The notes below the pieces were generated by a model. That model searched no databases. It saw only the letters and a list, made by a program, of their open reading frames with translations, and was not told where the DNA came from. A stretch of DNA of 39,922 nucleotides, taken from positions 1 through 39,922 of the forward strand of contig JAEEYP010000111.1 in NCBI GenBank assembly GCA_016288155.1, given 5' to 3'. Below are positions 14,585 to 22,839 of the stretch, piece after piece. Both the position numbers and the translations under genes were made by a program. Position 1 is the stretch's first letter. Each line of letters opens with the position of its first letter. This DNA is from Clostridiales bacterium. GTDB taxonomy: Bacteria > Bacillota > Clostridia > Oscillospirales > CAG-272.

Positions 14585-15127
14585 ATGGAAGACGCCGAGA
14601 TCCGGCGGCTCCTTGAGGTGCGTTCGGAGGAGGCGCTGCGCGGGTTGAGCGAGGAATACGGAGCGCTCGCGGAGAGCATCGCGCATCGGATCGTCGGAGA
14701 CCGGCGGGACGCGCAGGAATGCGTCAGCGACGCGTGCCTCGCCGTGTGGAACACGGTGCCGCCCGCGGTGCCCCGGTCGATGAAGGCGTATTTCTGTACG
14801 CTCGCGCGGCGCGCGGCGATCAAGCGGCTGCGCTACAATACGGCGCACAAGCGCGAGGGCGCCGTTTCCTTCCCGGAGCTGGCGTTTCTCCCGGACCGCG
14901 CCGGATCTGCCGGGGACGGCGCGCGGCTCGGCGCGCTCATCGGACGGTGGCTCAGCCGCCAGCCGCGCAGGGGGAGGCTTTTGTTTATGAAACGGTATTA
15001 CATGGGCGAGAGCATCGCGGAACTGGCGGGATTCTTCGGGATCAGCGAAAACAACGTCAGCGTAAGGCTGTCCCGGCTGCGGGACAGCCTGCGCCGGGAA
15101 CTGGAAAAGGAGGGTGTGGAGATATGA
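14585..15127 (+). CDS. ECF-type RNA polymerase sigma factor
   Basis: This 180-residue protein has the sigma-70 region 2 pattern at residues about 20-85 (LAESIAHRIVGDRRDAQECVSDACLAVWN and the basic FCTLARRAAIKRLR end). Its region 4 helix-turn-helix lies at about 135-178 (YYMGESIAELAGFFGISENNVSVRLSRLR). A short linker joins them, as in ECF (group 4) sigma factors that direct polymerase to a few alternative promoters, often in response to envelope signals. The start ATG 14585 follows AAAGAGGTG. The stop overlaps the start of the next gene (ATGA), so the two proteins are translationally coupled, the usual layout of an ECF sigma with its membrane regulator. Confidence 0.9.
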   Translation: MEDAEIRRLLEVRSEEALRGLSEEYGALAESIAHRIVGDRRDAQECVSDACLAVWNTVPPAVPRSMKAYFCTLARRAAIKRLRYNTAHKREGAVSFPELAFLPDRAGSAGDGARLGALIGRWLSRQPRRGRLLFMKRYYMGESIAELAGFFGISENNVSVRLSRLRDSLRRELEKEGVEI

Positions 15128-16731
15128 CGAAGACGGATTTTCTTGAGGCGGTCGGCGAGGTCGGCGAGGACGCGGTGCGCGAATGTCTCGAGGCGGCGCC
15201 GCGGCGCGGCGCGCGATGGACGCGGATCGTCCCGGCGGTCGCCGCCGCCTGCGCGGCGATCGTCTGCGGCGTCCTTTTATGGCATTCGCCGTTCCCGTCG
15301 GGACAGGAGGGGACGGATCCGCGGGAGGCGGATGGCTTTGTCATCCGGAACGGCGTGCTGCTCGCCTACGAGGGAGAGGCGGACCGGGTGACGATCCCGG
15401 ACGGCGTGACGGAGATCGCGGACGGCGCGTTCCGGGAGAACGCGCGGGCGGCGCAGATCACGGCGGTGCGTCTCGGCGCGTCCGTCGTGAAGGTGGGCGT
15501 CAACGCCTTCGCCGGGCTGAGCGCGCTCGAGGAGATCGGGATCGCCGAGGAAAACGGCGCCTTTGCGGAGCGGGACGGGATGCTCTGCACCGCGGACGGG
15601 ACGCTGCTCCTCCGCTACGTCGGCGAGGGGACGGAGTACGCGATCCCGGAGGGAGTTTTGTATATCGCGGCGCACGCGTTCCAGGACGCGCCGCTGGAGA
15701 CGGTGACGTTCCCGGATGGGCTGCTCCTGATCGGCTGCTATGCGTTCGCGGACTGCCGGAGCCTTGCGCGGATCGATCTCCCCGCTTCCGTTGCGCAGAT
15801 CGACGAGGGGGCGTTTTCGGGCTGCGGCCGCGCCGTGGACGGCTCGGTGCCGGTCGACGTGATCCTCGGGCGGGACGCGTTTTCCAACGTGCCGTTCTTT
15901 CTGACGATGCTGGCGGGGACGACCTCGCCGCTCGAGGCCGTCGTGCGCGGGACGGTCGCGCCGTCGGAGGCGATCCGCCTCTCGGACACGGCGGCGCTGC
16001 TGACGCAGATCGGCGAGATCCTCGCGTTCTATGGCGGCGAGGGGACGGGGGAGGGCTCCTTCGCCTACGGCGCGATCGCCGAGGCGCCGCCGCTGCCGGA
16101 GGGCGCCGTATTGCCGGAGGCGGTGACGATGGAGGACCTTTCCTTCACCGACCGCGGCTGGGGGAAGACGGGCGTGTACGACATGCAGATCACGCTGCCG
16201 CTCGGCGGCGCGCCGACGGTGTCGATGGTGATGGAGGCGTATCTGTACGCGCCCGGCGCGGTTCTCTACTGGAAGGACGCGTCCTTCCGCATCGCGCGCG
16301 TCTACTTCACGGAAGACGCGGAGGCAGCCGCTCCCGCCGCGGCGGGGTGGAGCGTCGTCTTCGACGAGGCCGGCAGGGAAGGCGCGGGTCTGTGGACGGG
16401 GATCACCTTCTATCATGAGGACGGCAGGATCGTGCGGTGCGCGCACGGATGGGACAGCGTCACGGAATATCGGCTGACCTTCTCCCCGGACGGGACGCGC
16501 TGCGCCGTCGAATACGACCGCGGCGACGCGTGGTGCCTCGGCGTGCAGGCGCTGAACGGGGACCGCTTCGAGGTCAGCCGAAGCGACTACGTGGAGTATC
16601 TGAACCGGTACTTCGGCGCGTACGTGCCCGGCGCGCTCGCGTGGGAGGACGAGAACACGCTGCGCGGGCAGAACGAGAACGGCGCGTTTTCGTGGGACCT
16701 GCGCGAGGTATATCCGACGCAGCTCGGATAA
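15124..16731 (+). CDS. Membrane-anchored BspA-type leucine-rich repeat protein, putative partner of the ECF sigma
   Basis: This 535-residue protein has a short cytoplasmic N terminus (MTKTDFLEAVGEVGED...) of the kind seen in clostridial ECF-linked membrane regulators, one membrane helix at about residues 32-54, and then a large outside part. Residues about 70-250 contain BspA/LRR_5-type repeats (VTIPDGVTEIADGAFREN, YAIPEGVLYIAAHAFQD, VTFPDGLLLIGCYAFAD, IDLPASVAQIDEGAFSG). The remaining ~280 residues are of unknown fold. The start ATG overlaps the sigma stop by four bases. By position it is the likely anti-sigma or co-sensor, but no anti-sigma domain is certain; its N-terminal ~30 residues would have to bind the sigma factor. 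Confidence 0.75.
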   Translation: MTKTDFLEAVGEVGEDAVRECLEAAPRRGARWTRIVPAVAAACAAIVCGVLLWHSPFPSGQEGTDPREADGFVIRNGVLLAYEGEADRVTIPDGVTEIADGAFRENARAAQITAVRLGASVVKVGVNAFAGLSALEEIGIAEENGAFAERDGMLCTADGTLLLRYVGEGTEYAIPEGVLYIAAHAFQDAPLETVTFPDGLLLIGCYAFADCRSLARIDLPASVAQIDEGAFSGCGRAVDGSVPVDVILGRDAFSNVPFFLTMLAGTTSPLEAVVRGTVAPSEAIRLSDTAALLTQIGEILAFYGGEGTGEGSFAYGAIAEAPPLPEGAVLPEAVTMEDLSFTDRGWGKTGVYDMQITLPLGGAPTVSMVMEAYLYAPGAVLYWKDASFRIARVYFTEDAEAAAPAAAGWSVVFDEAGREGAGLWTGITFYHEDGRIVRCAHGWDSVTEYRLTFSPDGTRCAVEYDRGDAWCLGVQALNGDRFEVSRSDYVEYLNRYFGAYVPGALAWEDENTLRGQNENGAFSWDLREVYPTQLG

Positions 16732-16748
16732 GGGCGAAGGGGACGCGC

Positions 16749-16826
16749 GGGGGGAGCCTTTTGAAAAAGGCTCCCCCCGAACTCCCCGCGAAAACTTTTG
16801 AACAAAAGAAAGACAAGGGGAAGCGA
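16749..16826. repeat. Palindromic intergenic repeat, copy 1
   Basis: A 14-bp perfect inverted repeat (GGGGGGAGCCTTTT 16749-16762 with its complement 16765-16778) is followed by a conserved tail that includes GCGAAAACTTTTGAACAAAA and GACAAGG. The same hairpin and tail recur at 28484-28562, between unrelated genes. It probably also works as a terminator or mRNA end. Confidence 0.8.
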
Positions 16827-16856
16827 AGGACGGAAGGAGATCCGCAAAACAGGGGA

Positions 16857-16886
16857 AGTCCCGGGATCCGGTCGGATCCCGGGACT
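16857..16886 (+). terminator. Hairpin terminator downstream of the LRR gene
   Basis: AGTCCCGGGATCC (16857-16869) and GGATCCCGGGACT (16874-16886) with a 4-base loop, followed by CTTCGTTT. The T run is imperfect. Confidence 0.65.
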
Positions 16887-16933
16887 CTTCGTTTATCCGC
16901 GGTACCGTATTTTTTAAAAGTATGAATAAACTA

Positions 16934-16963
16934 TTGACAGTTTCGCGGGGGAGGGGGTATAAT
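16934..16963 (+). promoter_or_regulatory. Promoter of the orphan solute-binding lipoprotein
   Basis: TTGACA (16934-16939), an 18-base G-rich spacer and TATAAT (16958-16963), 36 bases upstream of the start codon. Confidence 0.8.
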
Positions 16964-16999
16964 AAACCGTAACACGAACGATACGGAGAGGGAAAAGAC

Positions 17000-18523
17000 A
17001 TGAGACACGCTCAAAAGCTTGCTTGCCTGCTGCTTGCCATGCTGATGATCTTTCCGCTCGCCGCGTGCGGCGGGACGGGGGACAAACCCGCCGGAACGGA
17101 TACGGCGGCGCCCGTTTCCTCCGGGGCTGCGGAGACCGATCCGCCGAGCGGAACGGCGGAAACGGAACCGCCGACGGAGATGGAGAGGAGGGCGTCCGTC
17201 AAGGATTCGCTCCCGAACGTGAATTATGACGGCGCGCCGTTCCGGATCTCCGCGCAGAAGGGCGCTCTGTACGAGATCGCCGCGGAGGACATCACCGGCG
17301 ACACGCTGAACGACGCGCTGTACGACCGGAACCTGCGCATCGAGGAGCGCTTCGGAGTCGAGATCGTCGCGGTCCCCACGGACGGCGACGTGACGGAGCA
17401 GATCAACGCCGTGCAGCAGAGCATCATGGCGCAGGACGAAGCTTTCGACCTCGCTTCCACGTGCGTCTACGTTACGGGGGCGCTCGTTCTCAACGGGTAT
17501 TACAGGAACTGGCTGAACATGAAATACAACGATTTCGATCAGCCGTGGTGGATCCGGGGCATCAACGACAACTTCCGCGTGAAGAACGCCATCTACACCG
17601 TAGTGGGCGATATGTGCCTGAGCACCCTGCTGTACACCTACGGGATGTTTTACAATCTGACGCGCGGGGAGGACTACAGGCTGAACGACGCCGTCATCGG
17701 GAAAGTGCTGGACGGCACGTGGACCTATGACTATTTCTATTCCGTTATCGCCGATATCTACGAGGACACGGACGGCGACGGAAAGCACGGCAGCGGGGAC
17801 TTCTACGGATTCACGGCCGAAAACGCCACGAACGTCGACGTCTATCCTTTTGCGTTCGATATCCCGATCATAAGAAAAGACGCCGAGGGCTGGCCGGTGA
17901 TCGTCTACTATTCGGAAAAGGCGATATACGCGGCGGAGATCATCGACCGTCTGTATTGGAATACGGCGGGCTCCTACGTCCCCGAGGGAGACTACGCTCT
18001 CCCGGTGTATATGTTCCGGGACGGCAGCGCGCTGTTTACGACGACGTGGCTCCAGCAGGCGTTCACGAACTACCGGGATATGGAGAACGACTACATCATC
18101 CTCCCGTATCCGAAATGGGACGAACGTCAGGAGAAATATCTGACCACCGCGATGGACAACTATTCCGTCCTCGGCGTGCCGAAGACGGTGTACGACGCCG
18201 ACATGGTGTCCGTCATCACGGAGGCGCTGAACGCGGAATCCTACCGCACGATGTTCCCCACGTATTATGAAGAGGCGCTGCAGCACAAGTACGCGCGCGA
18301 TCCGATGGCGATCGAGATGCTTAATCTGCTCATGGACGGGCGTACCTTCGACCTCTGCACGCTGTTCCACAAGCAGATCCCGAGGATCGCCATGCTCTTC
18401 AGGAACGTGATAAACAAAAAGAGCGGGGATTTCGCCTCCCTCTACGCGCAGATAGAGGACCAGTCGAACAGTCAGCTCGACGAGATCCTCGACGCGTATG
18501 AAAAGAATGCGAAAGGGGACTGA
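17000..18523 (+). CDS. Extracellular solute-binding lipoprotein, orphan
   Basis: This 507-residue protein has a lipoprotein signal peptide (MRHAQKLACLLLAMLMIFPL) with lipobox Cys23 in LAAC. A Thr/Pro/Glu-rich linker runs to about residue 60, then the chain has the length and pattern of sugar-type ABC binding proteins (WWIRGINDNFRVKNAIY, MFYNLTRGEDYRLN, YPFAFDIPII, DYIILPYPKWDE). It would sit on the outer face of the membrane and deliver a solute, probably a carbohydrate, to a permease. No permease or ATPase gene of that type is nearby, so the transporter is elsewhere or lost. The start ATG 17000 follows GAGAGGG. A consensus promoter precedes it; no clear terminator follows, only the 107-bp repeats. 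Confidence 0.8.
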   Translation: MRHAQKLACLLLAMLMIFPLAACGGTGDKPAGTDTAAPVSSGAAETDPPSGTAETEPPTEMERRASVKDSLPNVNYDGAPFRISAQKGALYEIAAEDITGDTLNDALYDRNLRIEERFGVEIVAVPTDGDVTEQINAVQQSIMAQDEAFDLASTCVYVTGALVLNGYYRNWLNMKYNDFDQPWWIRGINDNFRVKNAIYTVVGDMCLSTLLYTYGMFYNLTRGEDYRLNDAVIGKVLDGTWTYDYFYSVIADIYEDTDGDGKHGSGDFYGFTAENATNVDVYPFAFDIPIIRKDAEGWPVIVYYSEKAIYAAEIIDRLYWNTAGSYVPEGDYALPVYMFRDGSALFTTTWLQQAFTNYRDMENDYIILPYPKWDERQEKYLTTAMDNYSVLGVPKTVYDADMVSVITEALNAESYRTMFPTYYEEALQHKYARDPMAIEMLNLLMDGRTFDLCTLFHKQIPRIAMLFRNVINKKSGDFASLYAQIEDQSNSQLDEILDAYEKNAKGD

Positions 18524-18560
18524 ACGGCGGAGACGGGGACAAGCTCACGTTGTAAGAACA

Positions 18561-18667
18561 CGGGAATCTGAACCCCGCGCTTCGCCGGAGAGAAGCGGGA
18601 GCGGACGTCGGCCGGGCGAAGCGCCATGCGATCGTATCGCGCGCCCGGCGCGCGATACGACGCGGGG
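18561..18667. repeat. 107-bp structured direct repeat, copy 1
   Basis: One of two copies spaced 134 bp apart. Each begins CGGGAATCTGAACCC and contains a perfect 13-bp inverted repeat (CGTATCGCGCGCC, 1 base, its complement) plus a CGCTTCGCC/GGCGAAGCG pair. The array is bounded by GAATCTGAACCCCGCG (18564-18579) and its exact inverse (18795-18810). No convincing protein is encoded. Confidence 0.85.
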
Positions 18668-18694
18668 GACGGGAAAGTCTGAGCCGAACGGAGA

Positions 18695-18801
18695 CGGGAA
18701 TCTGAACCCTGCGCTTCGCCGAGGGGAAGCGGAAACATCTGTCAGCCGGGCGAAGCGCCATGCGATCGTATCGCGCGCCCGGCGCGCGATACGACGCGGG
18801 G
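18695..18801. repeat. 107-bp structured direct repeat, copy 2
   Basis: Same length and layout as copy 1, near-identical over its last ~60 bases and more diverged in the middle (about 18717-18745). The 27 bases between the copies are unrelated to known features. The right end is the inverse of the left end of copy 1. Confidence 0.85.
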
Positions 18802-18822
18802 TTCAGATTCGGTACGTACTGC

Positions 18823-18869
18823 AATGAAAGACGAGGGGGCATCCTTTGGATGCCCCCTCGTCTTTCATT
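18823..18869 (-). terminator. Long perfect hairpin directly downstream of tRNA-Gly
   Basis: Two 22-base arms (18823-18844 and 18848-18869) are exactly complementary around a 3-base loop. On the minus strand the stem ends in a T-rich CTTTCATT. The last arm base overlaps the encoded CCA end of the tRNA. It is the likely terminator of the tRNA transcript. Confidence 0.7.
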
Positions 18870-18942
18870 GGAGCAGATGACGGGAATCGAACCCGCGTAT
18901 TCAGCTTGGGAAGCTGATGTTCTGCCATTGAACTACATCTGC
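18869..18942 (-). tRNA. trnG: tRNA-Gly (anticodon CCC), CCA encoded
   Basis: The minus strand folds as a cloverleaf: acceptor GCAGATG with CATCTGC, a D arm with GTTC and GAAC, an anticodon stem TCAGC/GCTGA around TTCCCAA (anticodon CCC), and a T arm CGGGTTCGATTCCCG. The discriminator base is T followed by CCA, as usual for bacterial glycine tRNAs. A consensus promoter lies at 18958-18986. Confidence 0.95.
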
Positions 18943-18957
18943 GGGGCTGCGTGTATC

Positions 18958-18986
18958 ATTATAGCATCCCTGCGCCGTTCTGTCAA
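18958..18986 (-). promoter_or_regulatory. Promoter of tRNA-Gly
   Basis: Minus strand TTGACA (18981-18986), a 17-base spacer and TATAAT (18958-18963): a full consensus match, 16 bases upstream of the tRNA. Confidence 0.9.
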
Positions 18987-19123
18987 GCACCCGATGCGAA
19001 AAAATCAAATTCCTGTGGCGGCGCGCGGGGAGCGGCGTGAAAAAAAACGGCGCGCGGAAGGGGCGAAACGGGGCGCGTAAACAAAAAACCGTGAATATTC
19101 ATGAGAGATTTCAAAAAGAAGCA

Positions 19124-19152
19124 TTGACAACCCGATAGTATGATGATATAAT
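19124..19152 (+). promoter_or_regulatory. Strong promoter of the peptide-type ABC importer operon
   Basis: TTGACA (19124-19129), a 17-base spacer and TATAAT (19147-19152): a full consensus match. Transcription would start near 19159, leaving a leader of about 150 nt. Confidence 0.9.
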
Positions 19153-19159
19153 TAGTAAA

Positions 19160-19312
19160 ACTGTTTTCTTCCGCGGGTGCGTTTTCTCGGGAGACCGTCT
19201 CCGTGACGCGACCGCCGCGGCGTTTTTTCGTCCGGATCCGGGCGGACGCCGAAATTCGGATAGCAGAGAGTTTTCAAACTCTGTTATATAAATTTTTTCT
19301 GGAGGAAAGACC
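19160..19312 (+). promoter_or_regulatory. Long structured leader of the ABC importer operon
   Basis: The leader holds a GC-rich palindrome followed by six T (GCCGCGGCGTTTTTT, near 19212-19226), a hairpin CGTCCG/CGGACG (about 19229-19248) and a hairpin AGAGTTT/AAACTCT (about 19268-19283) shortly before the ribosome binding site GGAGGAAAG. The palindrome plus T run could act as an attenuator. No known riboswitch is recognised. The rest of 18943-19123 holds only the tRNA promoter and nothing else I can name. Confidence 0.45.
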
Positions 19313-21781
19313 ATGAAGAACACCCTGAAGAGAGTAGTCTCTTGCGTGCTCGTCGTCTGCATGGTCGCGACGATCCTCGCAGTTGCTGGCTGCGGCAAAT
19401 CGTCCGAGTACGGCAAGACATATACGTACAAGAGCTATTCGAGTTCACTGGGCAACAACTGGAATCCGCATACCTGGGAGACCAACGCGGATGACACCAT
19501 CCTCGGCTATCTGTCCACCGGCTTTGTGGATATGTCCATTCTCGATTCCGAGAACGGCGTATACCAGTGGGTCTACGAGATGGCTACGTCCATTGAAGAC
19601 GTGACGAAGGACCACAAGGACGACCTCACGAAGTACAACGTCACGTTCGCGGACGGCAAGAACGCCGACAACACGGACGAAGGCTACGTCTTCGAGATCA
19701 AGCTGAACAAGGACGCCAAGTGGCAGGACGGCACGAAGATCAATGCGGACACCTACATCTATTCGATGAAGGCTCTGCTCGATCCGGCCATGAAGAACTA
19801 CCGCTCCAATCTGTATTGGTCCGGTGAGTCCGCGGTTGCCGGCGGCATCGATTACTACTTTGCCGGCGATACCGCGTACCTCGACAACGGTGCGAACGCC
19901 GCCTACGCTGTCGCCGATCTGACGAAGGACGCCGACGGCAACTACTCCACCCCGGACGGCAACGCGATCTACGTCGCGCTCGACGATCCGCTCGACTGGT
20001 GCAGCGGCAACGCGCTTTCCACGTACGTCAACGCGTACGGTGCCGACTACTTCGGCGTGGAAGCGTACAACAGCCTCCGCGAGATGGCCGACGAGAACGG
20101 CCGCGTCCGTCTGAACGACACCTCCCTCGACCTCATCACGCACGTCATCTCCGACGTCGCCGCCTGGGGCGAGAACGCGGACAACGTACCGAGCTACCTC
20201 GTGTACGAGAAGGTGTATCCGGTCGTGGATTATGAATCGACCGTCGGCTGCTACAAGGTAGACGATTACACCATCCGCTACGTCAACCAGTTCGCGATCG
20301 AACTCAACTACTTCCTCGTTTCCTGCACCTCCACGTGGCTCGTGTACGAGGATCTGTACGAGGCGGGCAAGGACACCTCCGGCGACCTTGTGACCACCAA
20401 CTACGGCACCTCCGTCGAGACCACCATGTCCTACGGCCCGTACAAGCTTGAATCCGTTCAGGCGGACAAGCAGATCGTTTTCGTCCAGAACGAGAACTGG
20501 TACGGCTATGAGGAAAAGGGCGGCGTGCTCGTTTCCTACACGAACTTCAAGGTCGACGGCGAGAAGCGCCGCCAGTATCAGACCAACCGCATCGTCATCG
20601 ACGTCATGGATGACGCCGCCGCGAAGCAGGCGTTCCTGAAGGGTGAACTCTCCGACTGGAGCCCCGATTCCGACGATCTGGTCACCTACTCCTCCTCCGA
20701 TCAGCTCTACAAGGTCGACGAGACCTACACCATGTCCTTCTTCTTCCACACGAACGTGGACAGCCTGAAGGCCATGGATGAATCCAAGGGCAACCAGAAC
20801 TCCGTCGTCCTCTCGAACACGGACTTCCGCAAGGCGTTCAGCCTCGCGATCGACCGTGCCGACTGGGTCACCGCGACGCCCGGCTACAAGCCCGCGTACG
20901 CGATCATGAACAACCTGTACTTCTACGACGTGTACAACGATCCGACGTCCTCCTACCGCAGCTCCGACGAGGCGATGCAGGCTGTCTGCAACCTCTACGG
21001 CGTGCAGTACGGCGCCGGCACTCCGTACGCGACGCTGAAGGACGCCTACCAGTCCGTCAACGGCTACAACCTCACCGAGGCGAAGGCGCTGATGAAGCAG
21101 GCGTGCGATAAGCTCGTTGCCGACGGTCTGTACAAGGCCGGCGAGGAGATCAAGATCCGTGTGGCTTACAAGAAGGGCGCGCTTGACTCCGCTGACAACA
21201 AGCAGATGGAACTGATGAACAAGTACATCAACGCGGCGATCGAGGGCTCCGGCTTCGGCAAGATCACCCTTGAGGCCGTCGGCAACATCACCGACCGTTA
21301 CGGCGATACCGCCAAGGGCGAGTACGCCATCGGTTACGGCGCATGGGGCGGCGCTGCGTTCTATCCGTTCCGCAACTTCCGCGTGTACATGGATCCGGAC
21401 TACGTTGCGATCCATGAGGCTGGCTGCTGGGATCCGACCGTCACGAAGTGGACGCTGAAGGTCAAGGGCGAAGACGTCACCATGACCTGCCAGGATTGGT
21501 CCAACTCCCTCACCGGCAACGGCGCGTATGCGAACGAAGACTTCTCCGTGAAGCTCTCCATCACGGCGCAGCTCGAGGAGAACTACCTGAAGCTGTACTA
21601 CCGCATCCCGCTCGCCGGCTCCACCGCCTGCTCGATGCTCTCCTATCAGTGCAAGTACTACACTGAGGATTACAACATCATGTACGGTTTCGGCGGCCTC
21701 CGTCTTATGTCCTACGCGTATGACGACGCTGCCTGGACGGAATTCGTCGCAAGCCAGAACGGCACGCTGAATTACGAATAA
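19313..21781 (+). CDS. Peptide-type ABC transporter substrate-binding lipoprotein
   Basis: This 822-residue protein is exported as a lipoprotein, with lipobox Cys27 in AVAGC after a hydrophobic signal helix. The body has the family 5 (oligopeptide/dipeptide, OppA/DppA) pattern: an early YLSTGFVDM-type segment, FEIKLNKDAKWQDGTKINADTY near residue 125, and SNTDFRKAFSLAIDRADW near residue 500. It is longer than OppA (about 540), with extra sequence in both halves. The start ATG 19313 follows GGAGGAAAG. Codon choice is strongly biased, as in a highly expressed gene. It heads an operon with two permeases and two ATPases, separated from them by a hairpin at 21803-21834 that may lower permease expression. 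Confidence 0.9.
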   Translation: MKNTLKRVVSCVLVVCMVATILAVAGCGKSSEYGKTYTYKSYSSSLGNNWNPHTWETNADDTILGYLSTGFVDMSILDSENGVYQWVYEMATSIEDVTKDHKDDLTKYNVTFADGKNADNTDEGYVFEIKLNKDAKWQDGTKINADTYIYSMKALLDPAMKNYRSNLYWSGESAVAGGIDYYFAGDTAYLDNGANAAYAVADLTKDADGNYSTPDGNAIYVALDDPLDWCSGNALSTYVNAYGADYFGVEAYNSLREMADENGRVRLNDTSLDLITHVISDVAAWGENADNVPSYLVYEKVYPVVDYESTVGCYKVDDYTIRYVNQFAIELNYFLVSCTSTWLVYEDLYEAGKDTSGDLVTTNYGTSVETTMSYGPYKLESVQADKQIVFVQNENWYGYEEKGGVLVSYTNFKVDGEKRRQYQTNRIVIDVMDDAAAKQAFLKGELSDWSPDSDDLVTYSSSDQLYKVDETYTMSFFFHTNVDSLKAMDESKGNQNSVVLSNTDFRKAFSLAIDRADWVTATPGYKPAYAIMNNLYFYDVYNDPTSSYRSSDEAMQAVCNLYGVQYGAGTPYATLKDAYQSVNGYNLTEAKALMKQACDKLVADGLYKAGEEIKIRVAYKKGALDSADNKQMELMNKYINAAIEGSGFGKITLEAVGNITDRYGDTAKGEYAIGYGAWGGAAFYPFRNFRVYMDPDYVAIHEAGCWDPTVTKWTLKVKGEDVTMTCQDWSNSLTGNGAYANEDFSVKLSITAQLEENYLKLYYRIPLAGSTACSMLSYQCKYYTEDYNIMYGFGGLRLMSYAYDDAAWTEFVASQNGTLNYE

Positions 21782-21802
21782 TCTCCCCGATTCGGGCAAC
21801 TT

Positions 21803-21834
21803 TAGGCAGCGGTCGATTCTTCTTCCGCTGCCTA
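21803..21834 (+). terminator. Intra-operon hairpin between binding protein and permease
   Basis: TAGGCAGCGG (21803-21812) and CCGCTGCCTA (21825-21834) form a 10-bp stem followed by TTGTTG, not a true T run. It is typical of partial terminators or RNA-stabilising stems that keep the binding protein more abundant than the permeases. Confidence 0.7.
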
Positions 21835-21879
21835 TTGTTGTACCGGATCCGCATTCTGCTAACGCCAAAGGAGCTGCTT

Positions 21880-22839
21880 ATGGGAAAATATGTTGTCAAG
21901 CGCGTGCTGCTCTTGTTTTTTACCCTGTTCGTCATCATGACGATCTGCTTCATGCTGATCCGCGTCCTGCCGCGTGAACTGCCGCTGGAAAAGAACCTGC
22001 AGGCGGTGATCCAGCAGCGCTGGGAGGCGCTCGGCTACAACAAGCCGCTGCTCGTCCAGTACGCGATCTATCTGAAGAACATCGTGACGGCATGGGATTT
22101 CGGCACGTCCTGGTACATCGATTTCCGTACTCCCGCGTGGGACGTTCTGACGGGACGCCTTCTGCCGACCGTTCTCGTCAATCTGTATTCCCTCGTCTTC
22201 TCCATCCCGCTCGGACTCGGGCTCGGCATCTACGCCGCCGTGAAAAAGAACAAGTGGCAGGACTCCGTGATCAGCACGATGATCATGGTGTTCGTTTCCG
22301 TGCCGAGTTACGTGTACGCGTTCCTCGTGCAGTATTTTCTGTATTTCAAGTGGGGACTGTTGCCGCTGGCCGTCTTGTCCCTCGCGGACGCGGGCGGAAG
22401 CTGGTTCACGTGGAAGATGTTCCGCTCCATGATCCCCGCCGTCCTTGCGCTTTCCTTCTCTGAGATCGCCGGTCTCTGCCGCTTCACGCGCGCGGAGCTG
22501 ACGGAAACTTTGACCTCCGATTACATGCTGCTCGCGCGCGCCAAGGGCTTGACCCGCGCTCAGGCGACGACCCGTCACGCGTTCAAGACCGCGATGGTGC
22601 CGATCCTTCCGATGCTGATCTCCAGCTTTATCGGGATCCTCGGCGGTTCGATGATCATTGAACAGATCTTCTCCATCCCCGGCGTCGGGCAGCTTTACAT
22701 AAAGTCCATCAACCTTTTCGACTACGACGTGTTCATGATGGACTGCATCTTCTATACGTTTGTCAGCCTGCTCGCGGGCATCGTCGTCGACATCAGCTAC
22801 GGCTTTATCGATCCTCGGATCCGGATGGGAGAGAAATGA
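21880..22839 (+). CDS. Peptide-type ABC transporter permease, OppB/DppB-like
   Basis: This 319-residue inner-membrane permease has six expected membrane helices, starting with LLLFFTLFVIMTICFMLIRV. The coupling-loop EAA-type motif is seen as YMLLARAKGLTRAQATTRHAFKTA, followed by the OppB-type GSMIIEQIFSIPGVGQL. Length and features are standard for the family. The start ATG 21880 is preceded by AAAGGAG. The stop overlaps the next permease by four bases (ATGA), so both permease subunits are coupled and likely form the heterodimeric channel. Confidence 0.92.
   Translation: MGKYVVKRVLLLFFTLFVIMTICFMLIRVLPRELPLEKNLQAVIQQRWEALGYNKPLLVQYAIYLKNIVTAWDFGTSWYIDFRTPAWDVLTGRLLPTVLVNLYSLVFSIPLGLGLGIYAAVKKNKWQDSVISTMIMVFVSVPSYVYAFLVQYFLYFKWGLLPLAVLSLADAGGSWFTWKMFRSMIPAVLALSFSEIAGLCRFTRAELTETLTSDYMLLARAKGLTRAQATTRHAFKTAMVPILPMLISSFIGILGGSMIIEQIFSIPGVGQLYIKSINLFDYDVFMMDCIFYTFVSLLAGIVVDISYGFIDPRIRMGEK

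Noticed and set aside
14719-15123. N-terminal extension of the LRR protein into the sigma gene
   Set aside because: The frame is open but overlaps the whole second half of the sigma gene; ATG 15124 with an ATGA overlap is the natural start.
18561-18801. Possible CRISPR or integron attachment repeats
   Set aside because: Only two long units, each with internal palindromes; no cas genes, integrase or cassette genes next to them.
18498-18827. Small protein over the 107-bp repeats
   Set aside because: Arg/Gly-rich product repeated from the DNA repeat, no ribosome binding site, and overlap with the palindromes.
18823-18869. Integration (att) site at the 3' end of tRNA-Gly
   Set aside because: The repeat is a local hairpin with a 3-base loop that fits a tRNA terminator; no duplicate of the tRNA end or integrase is seen nearby.
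19445-21868. An 807-codon open frame antisense to the solute-binding protein
   Set aside because: It mirrors the strongly biased codons of the sense gene; composition (Val, Gly, Asp, Arg rich) is typical of an antisense shadow.
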